From positions 1,966,254 to 2,030,253 of the forward strand of contig JAVGVS010000018.1 of assembly GCA_032718565.1 (NCBI GenBank): DNA of 64,000 bases, written 5' to 3'. The position numbers were made by a program, and so were the translations under genes. Below are positions 1 through 13,200 of the stretch, piece by piece; positions within the stretch are counted from its first letter, which is position 1; each line of letters opens with the position of its first letter. Below the pieces are notes generated by a model that had not been told where the DNA came from, ran no database searches, and was given only the letters and a program-made list of their open reading frames with translations. The stretch comes from Distichodus sexfasciatus. Lineage: Eukaryota; Chordata; Actinopteri; Characiformes; Distichodontidae.

Positions 1-950
1 TCAAGTTTTGAAACTATATACTGTAGGTTTGCCTGTAGTGAGGCAGTCTAGCCAAGCTGGACAAATTCAAGTTGTAGAGAGAATGGACTAGGTGGGAGTG
101 ATGCAGAAACTCTGATATAATCTGTGTGTATATCTATAGTCTAATCTATAGTTAAGTCTGAGATTAAACATTCTACAAGAGGCAAGATGTGGCGGGAAGG
201 CTCACACAAACACACTGAAAGAAGAATTTGGAAGAAAGAAGAATCATGTCTCTCCAGAAAGATACATTAAAAAGTATATTTAAAAATAATAATAAGCGCC
301 TGTAAATTCCCGGAATAGGCTCCGGTCACCCCGCGACCCCAGTTGGGATTAAGCAGTTCGGACACTGAGTTCAAAAAAGAATGATGGAAGCAGTAATTAA
401 AATAGGGTTAAAAAACAAATAAATTATTATTAAAAGCACAATCAGGTAACAACACATTCGACGTCCTGATTCCGGATTTTTAATCAACATTCTTTGTATG
501 GTAAGTAGTGCCCTAATAACAGTATAAATATTGCATGAATGTTACAGTTAGATTTTAATTTTAACTTTAATGTCCCTGAACAGCACTGTCAAAGTAAATT
601 ATTGTAAATTATTGTATTTTGAAATGAAATAATGTATATGTCTGTTACATAACATTCTCAGAAGTTATCTTTTTTTATGTACAATAATTAGAGCTTCATA
701 CTGTATAGTTTTACCCTGAAATGTAATCATCTTAATTAGGTGTGCCCTGTAGATTTAATAAACGGCCTCTTGAAATTTCCTTTAAATAATTTCTAAATAA
801 AAAAAACATTCATGCAAATAGACATTGCTACAATTTAACTGCCATAAATATGCCAATATAACTAGCAAGAACTGCAAACATCAATTTTAATTTGAGCATG
901 ATTTTTTCTTCTGTCCCGTTTTGCTGACTTTTGTGTTTTTGTCCTACCAG
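1..950. other. otof: otof intron 3' part, no exon seen
   Basis: AT-rich non-coding DNA upstream of the first otoferlin terminal exon, read as the 3' part of the preceding intron. It ends in a clear polypyrimidine tract and an AG at 949-950. No exon was recognised; a degenerate interspersed-repeat tail lies at about 297-372. Confidence 0.7.
297..372 (+). repeat. 3' tail fragment of a fish LINE/SINE-type repeat
   Basis: The motif aggctccggtcaccccgcg followed by a gggattaagcagttcgga-like stretch is a block that recurs as the 3' end of dispersed retroelements in teleost genomes. Only this tail is visible, with no coding part and no clear target duplication. The family assignment is from memory. 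Confidence 0.45.
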
Positions 951-1131
951 TCGTCCAGACACAACCTTCCTGTGGTTCATCAGTCCACTCAAAGCAATCC
1001 GGTATCTCATCTGCAACAGCTACAAGTGGCTGATCATCAAAATTGTGGTGGTTCTCTTGTTGTTGGCCATGCTGGGCATATTCCTGTACAGCATGCCTGG
1101 ATACATGGTGAAGAAGCTTCTTGGTGCCTAA
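951..1131 (+). CDS. otof: Otoferlin, alternative last coding exon A (C-terminal membrane anchor)
   Basis: This is the terminal coding exon of otoferlin, a tail-anchored multi-C2 ferlin that acts as a calcium sensor for vesicle fusion in hair cells. The exon follows the acceptor ttttgtcctaccag; its first base completes a split codon. It encodes RPDTTFLWF, a basic/aromatic linker, a single hydrophobic span (about residues 30-46 of the exon) and the tail SMPGYMVKKLLGA before TAA. That tail is typical of otoferlin rather than dysferlin or myoferlin. A near copy of the same length (181 nt) lies at 2226, so the two look like alternative last exons, as known for mammalian OTOF. A poly(A) signal AATAAA at 1748-1753 would serve this exon. 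Fer1l6 is the main alternative. Upstream exons are outside the window. Confidence 0.85.
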
Positions 1132-2225
1132 AAGGCAATAATTAAAATTATTTTTTTTTTAAATCCTGATCTTGATGTAGACTTTAAGACAATCTGTTTG
1201 TATATTGTTTGATCAAAACTATATTTCTCACAAATAGTAAACAACTGCTCAATGTGCTTTTGTTCTGTGTTTAGAGAAATTTAATTTAATTTAATCTCTT
1301 GTGTTTTTTCCCAAACACATAATTATTGGTAATTACGAGGGAAAGGTAAGGACAGTCAAATATTCCTGCACAGCTGTACTTCTGAGAATGCTCATTCTAA
1401 AAACAGGCCTCTGGTGCAATTCTTCTGGCAGTAAATATGAAAAGATGTTTCTATCCACAAACCAACAGTAATGATTAGCTAACAACTGTTCATTACTGAG
1501 AAAACTGTAGGTGTGTAGGTGTGATGTAAGAATAATACACTTTTTTGCAGCAAATGCATGAAAATTACTACAATATGTAGAAAAGTGTTTTTAAGATTCA
1601 AGATGCAAGATTTTAAAGGACTAACATCAGTTTTCACTCTGATATCTATCAAATTAGACGCATATACATAATTTCTATTTAAATGTTCAATATGTATTTC
1701 CCAAATGTAAGGTAACACATTGTTGGTTTGTGTGACATATATAGGTCAATAAAAACTGTACATGTTTAAATTGTCTGGACTATTTCTACAGATCTACAGT
1801 CTCAGCATTGTAATGAGAATCAGAAAAAAGAACTTACCATTGTGTATAACTATCATATCATATGCAATGTAAAAATGAAATATTGTATGGTTACTAAGCA
1901 ATACGCTGTTGTATGGTATAAAACATTTAAAACAACAATTATTCGGTGATACATGGAAGTTAGTTACATCAGTGAATCATAAACCAAGGAAAGCTAAAGT
2001 ACTGTATTTAATTCTCTATATATTGACTGTTTTAAATTTTAAAAATCTATTTACCCATTCCTATGTATTACTAAGTATATTAATACTGGAGTCATCTTGT
2101 CTCTCTATATACTTGTATATAATTGAGAAGGCAAAGTTTGCTTTGACCTTGACCTTTGACCTATGTGTTTGATCAGATGTATTCTGTGAATTTTGATTGC
2201 TAATGTAAACATTTTCTCCCTACAG
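1132..2225 (+). other. 3' UTR of otof exon A and spacer to exon B
   Basis: Non-coding sequence between the two alternative last exons of otof. It contains the stop-proximal 3' UTR of exon A and an AATAAA at 1748-1753. It ends in the pyrimidine tract and acceptor tctccctacag before exon B. No other feature was seen. Confidence 0.65.
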
Positions 2226-2406
2226 CCGTCCAGACACTACATTCCTGTGGTTCGTTACTCCGCTGAAAGCTATCCGGCATCTCATTTGTAACCAGTACAA
2301 ATGGCTGGTCATCAAAATTGTTCTGGCTCTTCTCCTGCTTGCAATTGTGGTCCTGTTTCTCTACAGCATGCCCGGATACATGGCCAAGAAGCTTCTGGGA
2401 GTCTAA
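2226..2406 (+). CDS. otof: Otoferlin, alternative last coding exon B (C-terminal membrane anchor)
   Basis: Second terminal coding exon of otoferlin, 181 nt like exon A and entered in the same phase (first base completes a codon). It encodes the same layout: RPDTTFLWF, an LICNQYKW segment, one transmembrane helix and the tail SMPGYMAKKLLGV before TAA. By eye 46 of 59 residues match exon A, and most changes are conservative and inside the membrane span. A transcript would use either exon A with its own poly(A) site or skip it and use B. An AATAAA at 2651-2656 fits cleavage after B. Both copies look more like the human exon-47-type tail than the exon-48 type, as far as I remember those sequences. 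Confidence 0.85.
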
Positions 2407-2650
2407 GTGAAATGGTACATAACTTATTTTTGACTTTCTAGTTGGATGCTGTGTTGAAAATAAGCATTGCTGATTTTTTTTTTTTTTTTTCGAACATCAA
2501 AAATATCTTAGATGCTAAGGTCAATGAGTTGTGAGTTTTTCTGTATGTTATAAAGCTTAGAAGTATGACCAATCATATTGTTCCCTTGTAATATCTTTGA
2601 ACCTAATGTATTTATGAAATAATGCTGTGTGAATTCAGAATAACTCAATT

Positions 2651-2656
2651 AATAAA
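2651..2656 (+). terminator. otof: Poly(A) signal after otof exon B
   Basis: Canonical AATAAA about 245 nt after the exon B stop codon, in AT-rich sequence. It is the best candidate for the distal otof cleavage site. Confidence 0.5.
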
Positions 2657-2865
2657 ATGCTGTATATCTTAATTTTGGAAAAATAAATATTTATATAATT
2701 CCAGTTAATTATCTTTTCATCCCTGTGCTGTGGCTCCTAAACAGCCTATTTTTCTCTACACACTACATGAATTTATTCGGTACACAACAGCATTTTAACA
2801 ACCGATTAATACTGATGAAACAAAAGTGCTATTTTAGCATTAAATGCAATTCGACAAAAATGTTT

Positions 2866-2951
2866 TCCTTCGAGCCGGATTCGAACCAGCGACCTAAGGA
2901 TGTCTATGTATCCGCTACAGTCCTCCGCTCTACCAACTGAGCTATCGAAGG
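2866..2951 (-). tRNA. tRNA-Tyr (GTA), with 13-nt intron
   Basis: On the minus strand the sequence starts CCTTCGATAGCTCAG and ends GGTTCGAATCCGGCTCGAAG followed by GA. This gives a 7-bp acceptor stem, A and B boxes and discriminator A. The anticodon GTA is at 2918-2916. A 13-nt intron (2914-2902) lies one base 3' of the anticodon, the standard place for eukaryotic tRNA-Tyr genes. Without it the tRNA is 73 nt, matching vertebrate tRNA-Tyr. A run of five T on the minus strand (2860-2856) is a Pol III terminator. No CCA is encoded, as expected for a nuclear gene. Confidence 0.95.
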
Positions 2952-4020
2952 CCATACGCAGAGGCCGCACACGTCGCATTATAAAGTCAATACCTGAGCA
3001 CCGCTTCCTGTTCTAAAAGCGCTATAAACTACACATATATATGAATGAATGTAAGGTTTACATTTCCGCGTTACTTATCCACACAAAGACGGGGACCAAA
3101 ATGGCTCGTTATTTTTACATTATGTTATAAAGTTACGTGTTCACGCACTACGTACAACACGCTCGAAATATTAATTTCAGAGATAGAGAGACATGCGATT
3201 CTTTTCATAAATCACTTTGTTACTTATTGCAACTGAGCCCCGTTTCAGCAAACTGAAGTTTGAAGGCACGTCCACAAACTTTCCTATTTGCCAAACTAAA
3301 ACATGGCAAATCCACATATTCTTTGAAGACGGTGAAATAACTTTTCTGTCTATCATATTTAGATACTTTCTAAGACAAACAGTAATCCTAATTTACTGCT
3401 TTACCTAATTTACCTGAGGTATTTACGTCCCCGTTTGAGTTTAACTTCTGTGGGGTTTCAAAATAAAAGTTTCTATTTGTGACGTGACAGTCACTGTGTA
3501 ACGCATATTTCGGCGGGACATACCTTTTCTGAAACTGAAACAGTTTACTATGTGCTTAACATAGAAAATGGATTGCTCAAAATCCCAGTGGGATAAAATT
3601 ATTCAAGTTTCCAAGCAAAACGTTTGAAGGTCGAAGGCAATCAAGGGAAGCATTCTGTTCAAATATCTCTTGCTGTATTAAGATGGTTCATATTTAAGGT
3701 ACTCACGACACGTTTTAGACGTGATCTGTATTTTAGAGTTTTATTACAGATACATGCCAACAGCAAAACAGCATTCTACATATTCGTGTTTAATCTCTTT
3801 CTTGTGGTTGAGGGTAAAACTGTTCATAAGCTGATATTTTGATCAAAAGTTCACACTTACTGTACAGATTTTTTCTTTAGTGAGTAGTAATATACAATCT
3901 TAGCTATCCACATGAATCAGACTTTCTCACATTTTGATGTAAAGCTTTTAAACGTAGTTCTTTGTGCCAGTTATTGCAACCCCTTCCTCCTGTCTTTAGA
4001 AGGAAACATGGAAAAGGATG
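2952..4020. other. Intergenic, no feature seen
   Basis: About 1.1 kb between the tRNA and the end of the snx14 transcript. It is AT-rich, with no convincing ORF, RNA or repeat. Confidence 0.5.
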
Positions 4021-4026
4021 TTTATT
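4021..4026 (-). terminator. snx14: Poly(A) signal of snx14
   Basis: AATAAA on the minus strand, about 270 nt past the snx14 stop codon. It is the nearest canonical signal and is followed by T-rich sequence in transcript direction. Confidence 0.45.
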
Positions 4027-4297
4027 AAGACCACAGTGACATGTTTAATAATAAAAATAATTCCAGAAAAGAAAAGCCCATGGACATTTCTGACTCCTTT
4101 AGGATTAAAGTAAACTTAAATACAACACTTAAGGAAAGGGTTAGCAACACTTTAAACCACAAGACTTAGTACAGCTTTACTTCTCTCTGACATTAACAAG
4201 TGCTTGTGTATTTGTGGTTTTCTTGACCATTATAAAGGACACTATACATACAAGAGATACAGAAACATAATATCAGGAATACTGGAATGTGACATTT

Positions 4298-7200
4298 CTA
4301 TATCCATGGAGCCATGACAGAGGTTTCTCTCTGCACCTGAAATTCAAAGTGAAATGCAAGATACAGCTTGGTTAAATATTTTTCAGCATAACAGTTGGTG
4401 TTTTTATTACTCTATATATTTGTGAATTCTAATATTTCTACTAACTTACTCTGTTTAATTCGGGGAAAAGCTCCTGAATGGCTATATCAAGCAGGATATA
4501 TGTTAACTGCAAGGAGATGTAACATGCTGTCAGATTATATGACATTATGTCAACTGAATATTCATAGTAATGTCTAGAATGTATGACCATTTACCTGCTT
4601 GTTGAGAACTGGTTGCTGAAGTCCTTCAAAGAGGAGCCGTATTCCATCATACTTCGCTTCCTCTCCAATACATTTTCCAAGGAAATCTAACACACAAAGC
4701 AATTTGGTATATGTAATATAAGAACAGTCATCTGTTGACATGTTTGAGAGAACAATTTTTAGTACAATACAGTTTGTCAAAAATAGCTGGCAAATCATTC
4801 TGATCAACCTGGTATATAATTCTTCATTTCTTCAAATGTCTTCTTGGCTCTTTTCTGCTTGTCTTCAAATGAGCGTGACTCACTGTTCTCACAGAACACA
4901 GCATCTAGAGATATGCGCACATTATCAACATCAACTGTATTAAAATATACAACTATATTGCTGTTAGTAATTAGATATTTCACACTTATTGGTAAATCAA
5001 ACAGTATAGTGGATTCTGAGACATTCCTGAAGTATATACATAGCATTACTCTTTTTTGCTGGTTTAACTAATTAATACCAATTGCAATAATATTAGAAAA
5101 AATTCTTAGATTTGGTATATGTTACCTCTGAGCAGAGTTATGAGTGAGACAACACGATGCTCTTGGAAAACCTGGTCTAGTTTGTTCTGTAAGTAGTGGT
5201 CTGTATATGCTTCCAAAGTATTCTTGAAGAGGATGCGGCCTCCCATCAAGAGGTGATGTAACCAATCGGGAATATGAAACACCACTCGACCTGTCAAATG
5301 TACCACAAAAATGACATCGGCAGCAAGACAATAATATTTACTCACAATTAGTTCTAAATCACTCTCAGTGTGAAGGTGCTAGTGAACAGAAATCTAGCTA
5401 GAAAAGATCAATAAGCGATATCTGTCAAAAAGATCAAGGAAGGTAAATGACTTACCTACAAACATTAAGTAGTCATATATTCCCTCTACAGTGATCATCT
5501 CCATGAAATAATTCTGGTTGTGTTTTTTCTCAGTCATCTCAGAGCGGTTTGCATTATTTTTGTACAGTTCATTGAAAAGCTAGAGAGTAGGAAGACATCA
5601 ACATCCAACACATTGATCCAACATCACAAAATGATTACATTTTAATCTTGAGTCTAATGAAGTAAGTGAAAACCTGCCTTTTTGTTGTTTTCAGAAGTGG
5701 GGCTGAGGATAGTGAGCTCTGGTCGGCTGGGTTTAGGCTTTGGAGACTCACTTGAGTTAAAGAAGGCCTGGATGAATGGCTCTAAGTGCTGCCCTTTCTG
5801 TGTGCAGAAATGTTAAACAAATGAAAATTACTCGATAGAAAGTGCAGATCATGACCATATTGCATAAGTTAATGAGAGAACTAACCTCTTTGATCAGTTT
5901 GCTAGGTACAGATTTGATGATCTTTCCTATAAAAGGGGGGAAACTGAGGTTTGTTAAAGAGTACATTTTTTTAATTAGAGAAAATTAAGTGTTCTTATTG
6001 TTTGTTGCCTTTAGAAAGGCTAATTAATTAAGAACTACTACTGTGACAAAAATATATGTCATATGTATATATACGAAACTATCATAATGGAAGGATGTCT
6101 TACCAAGATTGACGTCAGGTAGCATTTTGTCATGGAACTGTGACTCCACGCTGTGAGGGGAGAGGAAGTCTGCTAACAGCTGGCTGTTGCTGAGCTCTGG
6201 GTGTTGCAGCAGTTTCTATACTCACACAGCATACACATGCAAGTGATTACACAATGCACATGGTTCTTGAAAACACTAGTGTACATCCATCTCTGTTACT
6301 GTTACCTGCAAGTACTCCTGAAATTCCTCACGCTTGGACATTAAAAATTCATAGTTTTTTGGTCCAATTATCCGTTTGGAAGGAAGTTGTGCATCAGGGA
6401 AGGAACCTGTTTGAAGAAACACATTTGGGTTCATGACTGGGATTCATAAGTTTATGTACAAAACCAAACACCAATAAGTCGAGTTGTGCCTACCATGAAA
6501 CTCTGTGAGTTTAGATTCAAGTACATAAAATTCCAGGTATCTTCGGTACACGGACCAGTGCTCTGTCTCATGACCCACTAAGAAACAAATGAAGCATTCC
6601 TCATTTTACCAGTTTGTAATTGTACAACACTCCCAGTTAGTGAGTGTTTTTTTCACATTTCTTTCACAAAATATAGTTTTGAAACCTACCTGTTCTTCTG
6701 TCATTTCTCTCCACATCAATACAGTACACTGGAATCCTCTCTTTCTTCACCTCATCATCAAATAAGTCAACGTAAGGGATTGTGATGCTCCAGGCAGAGA
6801 GGTTTCGAGGGGTGCTGGGAGTGCTGATGGCCTCAACAGGTGAGTCGTCCTCCATCACCATTATGGCTTCCTCAACCTAAGAGATCAAAGACAAGACAAA
6901 GCCTAGAATCAGTAGAAACCTTTTTTTATATACAGTACTTGCTGTTTATATACAGCAGTGCTAATTTGAATTGTGTAAAGAAATTCATATGAATGAGAAA
7001 AATATTTTTGCCCAAATAAATGTTACACTGTATGCTTACAACATACAGGAATGACACTTTATATACACAAACAAGTCTACTACACAGTGTTTTTAGGCAA
7101 CACTTGCAAAACTACTACTTATTGAAATAATGCCTAAGAAATAAGGCACACTCATTAGGTGATAGGGTAACTCGAGGTAGGTAAAGGAGCATGTTGATGT

Positions 7201-10200
7201 CCTGCAGGCTTTCCATCGCATCTGGTGTGCAGCTTCTGGTCAGTATCTGAGGCCTACCTGATTTATAAGAGACCAGATAGGATGGAACACCAGGAGGACC
7301 AGAGCTGCCAGCGCTGGTATAACATGTCAAAATCTTTATACAGGCAACAAAATTAAAAATTATATATTAATTATATGCTAAAAGTGACTTACATTTCATG
7401 CATGAGTCAAGGGAGTGCTAAGGCTAGATCACTAAAACTACTACTAATATGCCAACTAGTAAGATATCTCATCAAAAGCCAAAACAACAAAGAAAGTCAA
7501 ACCCATGTCAAGGTTCAAATGTCTGTGGTTGTGGTTCTGGTAAATTGACAAAGAAAAATAAAGAAATTAGCCCCTTTCCATGAACCAAAAATTATGCCTC
7601 ATCACTATATGATTCATTTGATTATACTACAATAAAGCCTGCACAAGCACTGATGTTAAAGGGCAAACAGGAATACTAACCAAATCATCCTCTCCCTCTG
7701 CGAGTCCATATGAGGGCAGCATGGCCCCTTCCATAGTGGTGCTCTTAAAAACTCCCTTAATCTTACTGCCAATGCGGCTGATCCCAAAAGATTCTCCTCT
7801 TTTGGATGTATTCCTGAACATAACACATTTACACAATCACAAAGAACAAACATAGAGGCTGTGGTTACGATGTCCGTGAAGGACAAAGGACACAATTCCA
7901 CATGCATCTGTAGTGGCAAGTTACTAAAACACATTGAGCCGAGAGAAAACACTGATTCACTCAACAAACATTTCTAGCCAAAATGCATTCAAGTCAGGCT
8001 TCATTACTCAACTCCAATTATTGGGCAGATGGCAAGGTCACACATGAACAGCAATATGCCACAGGCTTTCAAAAGAAGTCAGACATATCGGCAAACACAC
8101 ACAAAAGCACATCTGCAGAATTTGACTATGAAACGATACAAAGAAGTAAAAATACCAAATCCTGAAAAGGGGGAACCTAAATCCTATATCATCACATAAA
8201 CTGGTCAATGTACTGTATATGAAATCTAACTACACCATAAAGAACATCATTGTTCTTAGTACGGCCATCATGCTGAGGTTCCCACACACAAACACAAAGG
8301 GAGGGACACCAGGTATCACAAGGTGCCATGCACACAGGGCAAGGGGGTGCGGGACTCACTTTGGACCCTGACTTACTTCAGCACCACGGTTCGCAAGGCA
8401 TTAGGGCCAGATGGGAAGGGGGGTATGGATGAAACACGGGGGGAGACAGATGAGGGCGAGGAGCCGGGGGAGATGAATGGAGACTCATGGCTCAGGTTAT
8501 AATCCCACTCGGAAGAGCTAGGGCCCAGGTTATGGATGAAGCCCCAAAGGATGAACAAAAGACACATAACAAAGTCCATGATATGAGAAAGAGACAGACA
8601 GGATTAGCTGTGGGGGGGGCCAGAGCTGTTTGCACAAGGTGTTGCAGAAATTCCAGATTTCGTTTGGAGACTCTGAGAATGTAACACCAATTGCAGTTAC
8701 TAAAGTATATTGCAAATATAGTAGTTAGGCACTGAGCCCCACTGTCTGCCTCCTATCCCTTTTCCATCTCAAAGCATATGCAGGCCAAATTCCTCAGGAT
8801 GAAAATTCAGTCATTAAAACTTGCGTATGATGTTGCATGAGAAAATGTGCAAACAATGAGGTTATTTCAGAGTTTCAGGCACAAGAGGCAAAGTGATTTC
8901 AGGTAGAAAAATAGTCTTCCTAAAATTGCGAGACCCATTTCTATACATCCTTTTACATCTACATCCACTGTAAGGATGCGTCTATAGAATCTTAAGAGCC
9001 TTCTATAGTTGTTGATGAAGCAACTTTTCCCCCATTACATTCTAATATTTTGTGGGAAAAGTTACAAGGACAGTGGAAAGCTACTGGCTGAGCAAGATGC
9101 CGATGGCATACTCACCGGATGTCATCCAAACTCACGCTATTTCTGAAATAATGGGCACAAGGAATTACAACTGGCCTCTGCAAACACTAAACCCCATGCT
9201 TAAAACACCAAAGAGTACACACTATACATGTTTATAAAAGAAAAGAGGATGAACACTCAATTTACATGCTTTTTAGAATTAGTTAAACATCTAACATCAA
9301 GAAGGTAGAATGATAAGAATGGTGAGGAGTGATGCTGCAGCTGCTTTTGTAAATAAATCTAAAGAAAACATTTTAAATGCAAGAGCAAGTGTAACACGAC
9401 TAACACAAAATTACAAAAATACAGTTAGGAAACACTACAGATATGCCTACATTGTACTTTCCTCAGACAATGTTTAACAGACAACCTTTGCCAATATTTG
9501 ACTTGAAATGATCGTCTCAAAAGCAGCCAGAGACCACTCACCTGCTAAGTCTGGAGTTCCTAGTTGGAGATTCAGCCCCTCTCAAGAGCTGCCTAAAGTA
9601 CTGGACCAGACACAAAAATATTATTTATTATTATTATTTTAACAAGGACCACAACAGACAAGTCATAAGCCAACCTGTTAAAACCTATTTTATTCATGAC
9701 CAATTTAATTATGAGCACATGACCATAATCAAGTCTTAAATATTATTCAGCAAATTAGCCTCATAAACCAAAGTAAACACTGCACAGGTTCATGAAACTA
9801 AACTATGATGAAGCCATTAGACCAGTCATGTCAAGAGCAGATGCCAGCTGGAGTGAAAGTGTGAGGAACATGCCTCATTACCTCGTCACTGTGGCAGAAC
9901 ATGGGTGTAAATACATTTTCTAACAGGGAGAGGACGTGCTCATAAGCCTCGAAGAGACAACGCATAGTTTGCAGCTTCACCACACCAGTATATGTGCCCT
10001 CAGCAACTGGTGGAGAAAGAATGTTTCACATGAGTACACATGTATTTAGAGAAAAAAAACCCTCTTTGAAACTCTTGACAGGACTTACTGTTTCTGATCT
10101 CCTCAACGATAAAGGGGTCAAAGCGAATCTTGTCAACGCTCTCATCCAAGCAGTAGGTTTCATATATCTTTTTCACCTCCTCATGGAGCATCTCCTTTTC

Positions 10201-13200
10201 AAAGTCAGACAGTTCTGGACGAAGGATCTTATCATTGAATTCCTCTGAAAAGTGGAGAAAATTGGCTAAAACAACTGGGCATAAGCAACTTTGAGTGTGT
10301 ACTTGTGTGAGAGCCGAACCTTACCCACAGTGAGGCAGAACTGAAGCACATGAACTGCTCCTTCCTGCTTGAGGAAGTTCATGAAACGGAACAGCAGGTC
10401 CTGTTGCTCCCGAATCTCCTTCAGATCCAGTTTTAACACCTAAAAGAATGAGAGAAGATACACCCCACACCTTCACCACATGCTGAAAAGTCCAACATAG
10501 TGAAGACACTGCCTTATACACAAGAATCACTAAAGTGAAGAGCAATTAATAAAGGCTAATGGGATTCATCTTTAAGCTTACCTTGTTAAAATGGCAGCAT
10601 TATTACTCCTCACCCTATGTATTAATATCAACATATGAGAAATACTGTATATCTGTGTCTTTCTTTTCAGGGAGGAAATGTCAAATGGTCAGTCCAAAAC
10701 AGGAGTATTCAACTAAAATGACGCACGTCAGCTGCCCACTGCTCCTTCATGGATGGGTCAAATGCAGAAGTCACATCTTGTCGCTTAAAATGTACAGGGA
10801 TCCAGTTTTTTTTTTTCCTCAAAGAATGATCCAGAACATCTTAAAGTGTTATGATCCAGTGCTATGTATTTTGAAGTAACCTATTAATTGCGCTAATGTC
10901 TGTTTGTAGTCAACTGTCAAAAAGGTTTATAATTAATTTTCACATTTAACTGAGGACCCTAATGATAAAATTATAGTAAAAATATTTTTTACATAATGTT
11001 ACCATTTGAAAATAAGGAACTTTTGAGAAAAAGGCTGCTTAATTTCAGAAAGGTTGCACACAATCTATTCACAGGACAGGTACTCTATACACAAAGTGAC
11101 GACAAGCAAAGACCAAAATCTAATAACAGGTCTTGGTCCGTATAGGACAACGCCCGGATCTGGATCTGGACCACTGTTCACCTGTTAGTAACCTAGGGTG
11201 TAAAACCTCTAGTTTGGCTTTTATGTTTTGGACCTTGTTTTGACATCAAAAATGATATTCTTCAATATGTGTGACTATAACAACAAGCCTGAACACAACC
11301 AATTGATATTCAGTGTTGTTGTATCCTAAAGGAAATGTTTAGAGTTAGTGCTAAGAAAAGAAATACATCAAACCCTTAGGTAAACAAATGAGACTTACAG
11401 AAAGCTTCTTGCTGCGTACATCTGCAAACCTCTGTAGGAATGGGACAAGTACAGAAGCAGGCTCAGTGGCAGCTTCAGGCTAAATTAGGATAGAGATTAG
11501 AATGATATCAAATCCATCATTAAGAACACATTCACACATAGACAGAGAAATGACACAACTTTGCCTTTTGCCTACTCCAATGCTTTATGATGTTCCTTTG
11601 AAGAACATTACAAAAATGTTTTCCTCTTCTCTACATTTCATCACTTAGTATCACAGATATAGCAATTGTAGAATAAAACCTTACTGGTGAATTGTCAATG
11701 AAAATGAGCAGCAAGTGGTTCACAGTGTCCTAAAAGTAAAAAGAACATGATTTATAGCAGCATGCAACCGAAACAAATCCAAAAACAAGTAGTTTGTGTG
11801 CTGACACTCACAGGATCAGCCAAGAAATCCATGGAGGGAAGAAATACAGAGCCAGCAAGAACCTCTCTTATCAGAAGAGTAAGAGATCTGGAAAAAACAT
11901 AGGCATGCAAAAACAGAAGAGGAAAAAGGTACAAAGGACAGTGTTGCTAGAACGTCTAGTGACGGAGATACACTACCTGCAGTCAGTGGCTTTCGGTGGT
12001 AAGATGTAAGGGAAGAGCATTTCGGTGAGTCTGCGTAGGTAAAGCAGCTCATCCCTCCGGCTGCGCAAGGCCACATGCAGGTCAGGACCATACTCCTCTA
12101 ATGCAGCCTGTTGCAGGTACTGGGAGTTCTTTACTAAAACAGCAGCAAAAAGAAATTACAGCAGCATTCATTTGATTTCATTAAAATGTAGGTCCTAAAA
12201 TTCTACATCTGAAATATTGTTTAGAGCCACTTGTGGTGAAATACCTTTTTGTCTGGCTTTAGCAATAATTTCAATGTGTTTCATGGCAACCTTAAGCAGC
12301 TTGAGTGTTATAAGTGATGGAATATCTACCTGTTAATCAAAAGACATTGTAAAGAACAATAAAATACATTTTATCAAATGCTGATTACCTAGAGCTTCAA
12401 TTTACCTAAAACACTCATAAGTCACTATTTACTTTTAAAGGCACTTCATTACCTTTGGCAATCATAGAGACTAAACAAATGAAACAACTGAACTAAAAAT
12501 ATAAATTAAGTTGTACTTTACTCTTTGAGCCCGGCGGACCAACACTGCAGCTACAAACCGCAGAGTCATTCTGAGCTCGTCCACAAATGCCTCGTCGTCA
12601 GTAATGTCTCTATCAAGCAGAATTAATTAATTTAGGCTGTTTTTATGTGATGCATTAATATGATTTTATATCAGAAAATAAAATCCTAGTCAAGGTATCT
12701 ACTTGTTTACTTAAACGGTCACTCCATCCAGAAAAGTGCTTACCAAGGAATTAAGATGTTAAAGCTCTGCACTGTGAGCCCTGCTAACACTAACAAACAA
12801 ATTACTAAAAATAATTCCATGTTTGTCTTTTGGAATTCAAATCCAAATCCAACAAATATCATATGTGCAATGGCAAGTTAAAGCACGACATGTTTGATTT
12901 GCTAGAGCAAAAAATCTTTATAGTAAAAGATTTATAAGCTTACATTTCTTTCTGCAGATACACGATTCTACTACCCTTACTGCAGTCATTCATTAATGAC
13001 ATTCATTCTATAATCACAATAGATACTGCAGAAAAAAATGCAATGTCATATTTCCCACTACTGTTCAGCCATAGTTGACAATCTCAGACAAGGTTTTTAC
13101 ATTTCTGAACAATGATTTTCAAGCTCTATTAAATATTCGAATGTCTAAAACATACCTGTACCATGGATATACAAAGTTTTCAAGGACCAACTCAAGAATC

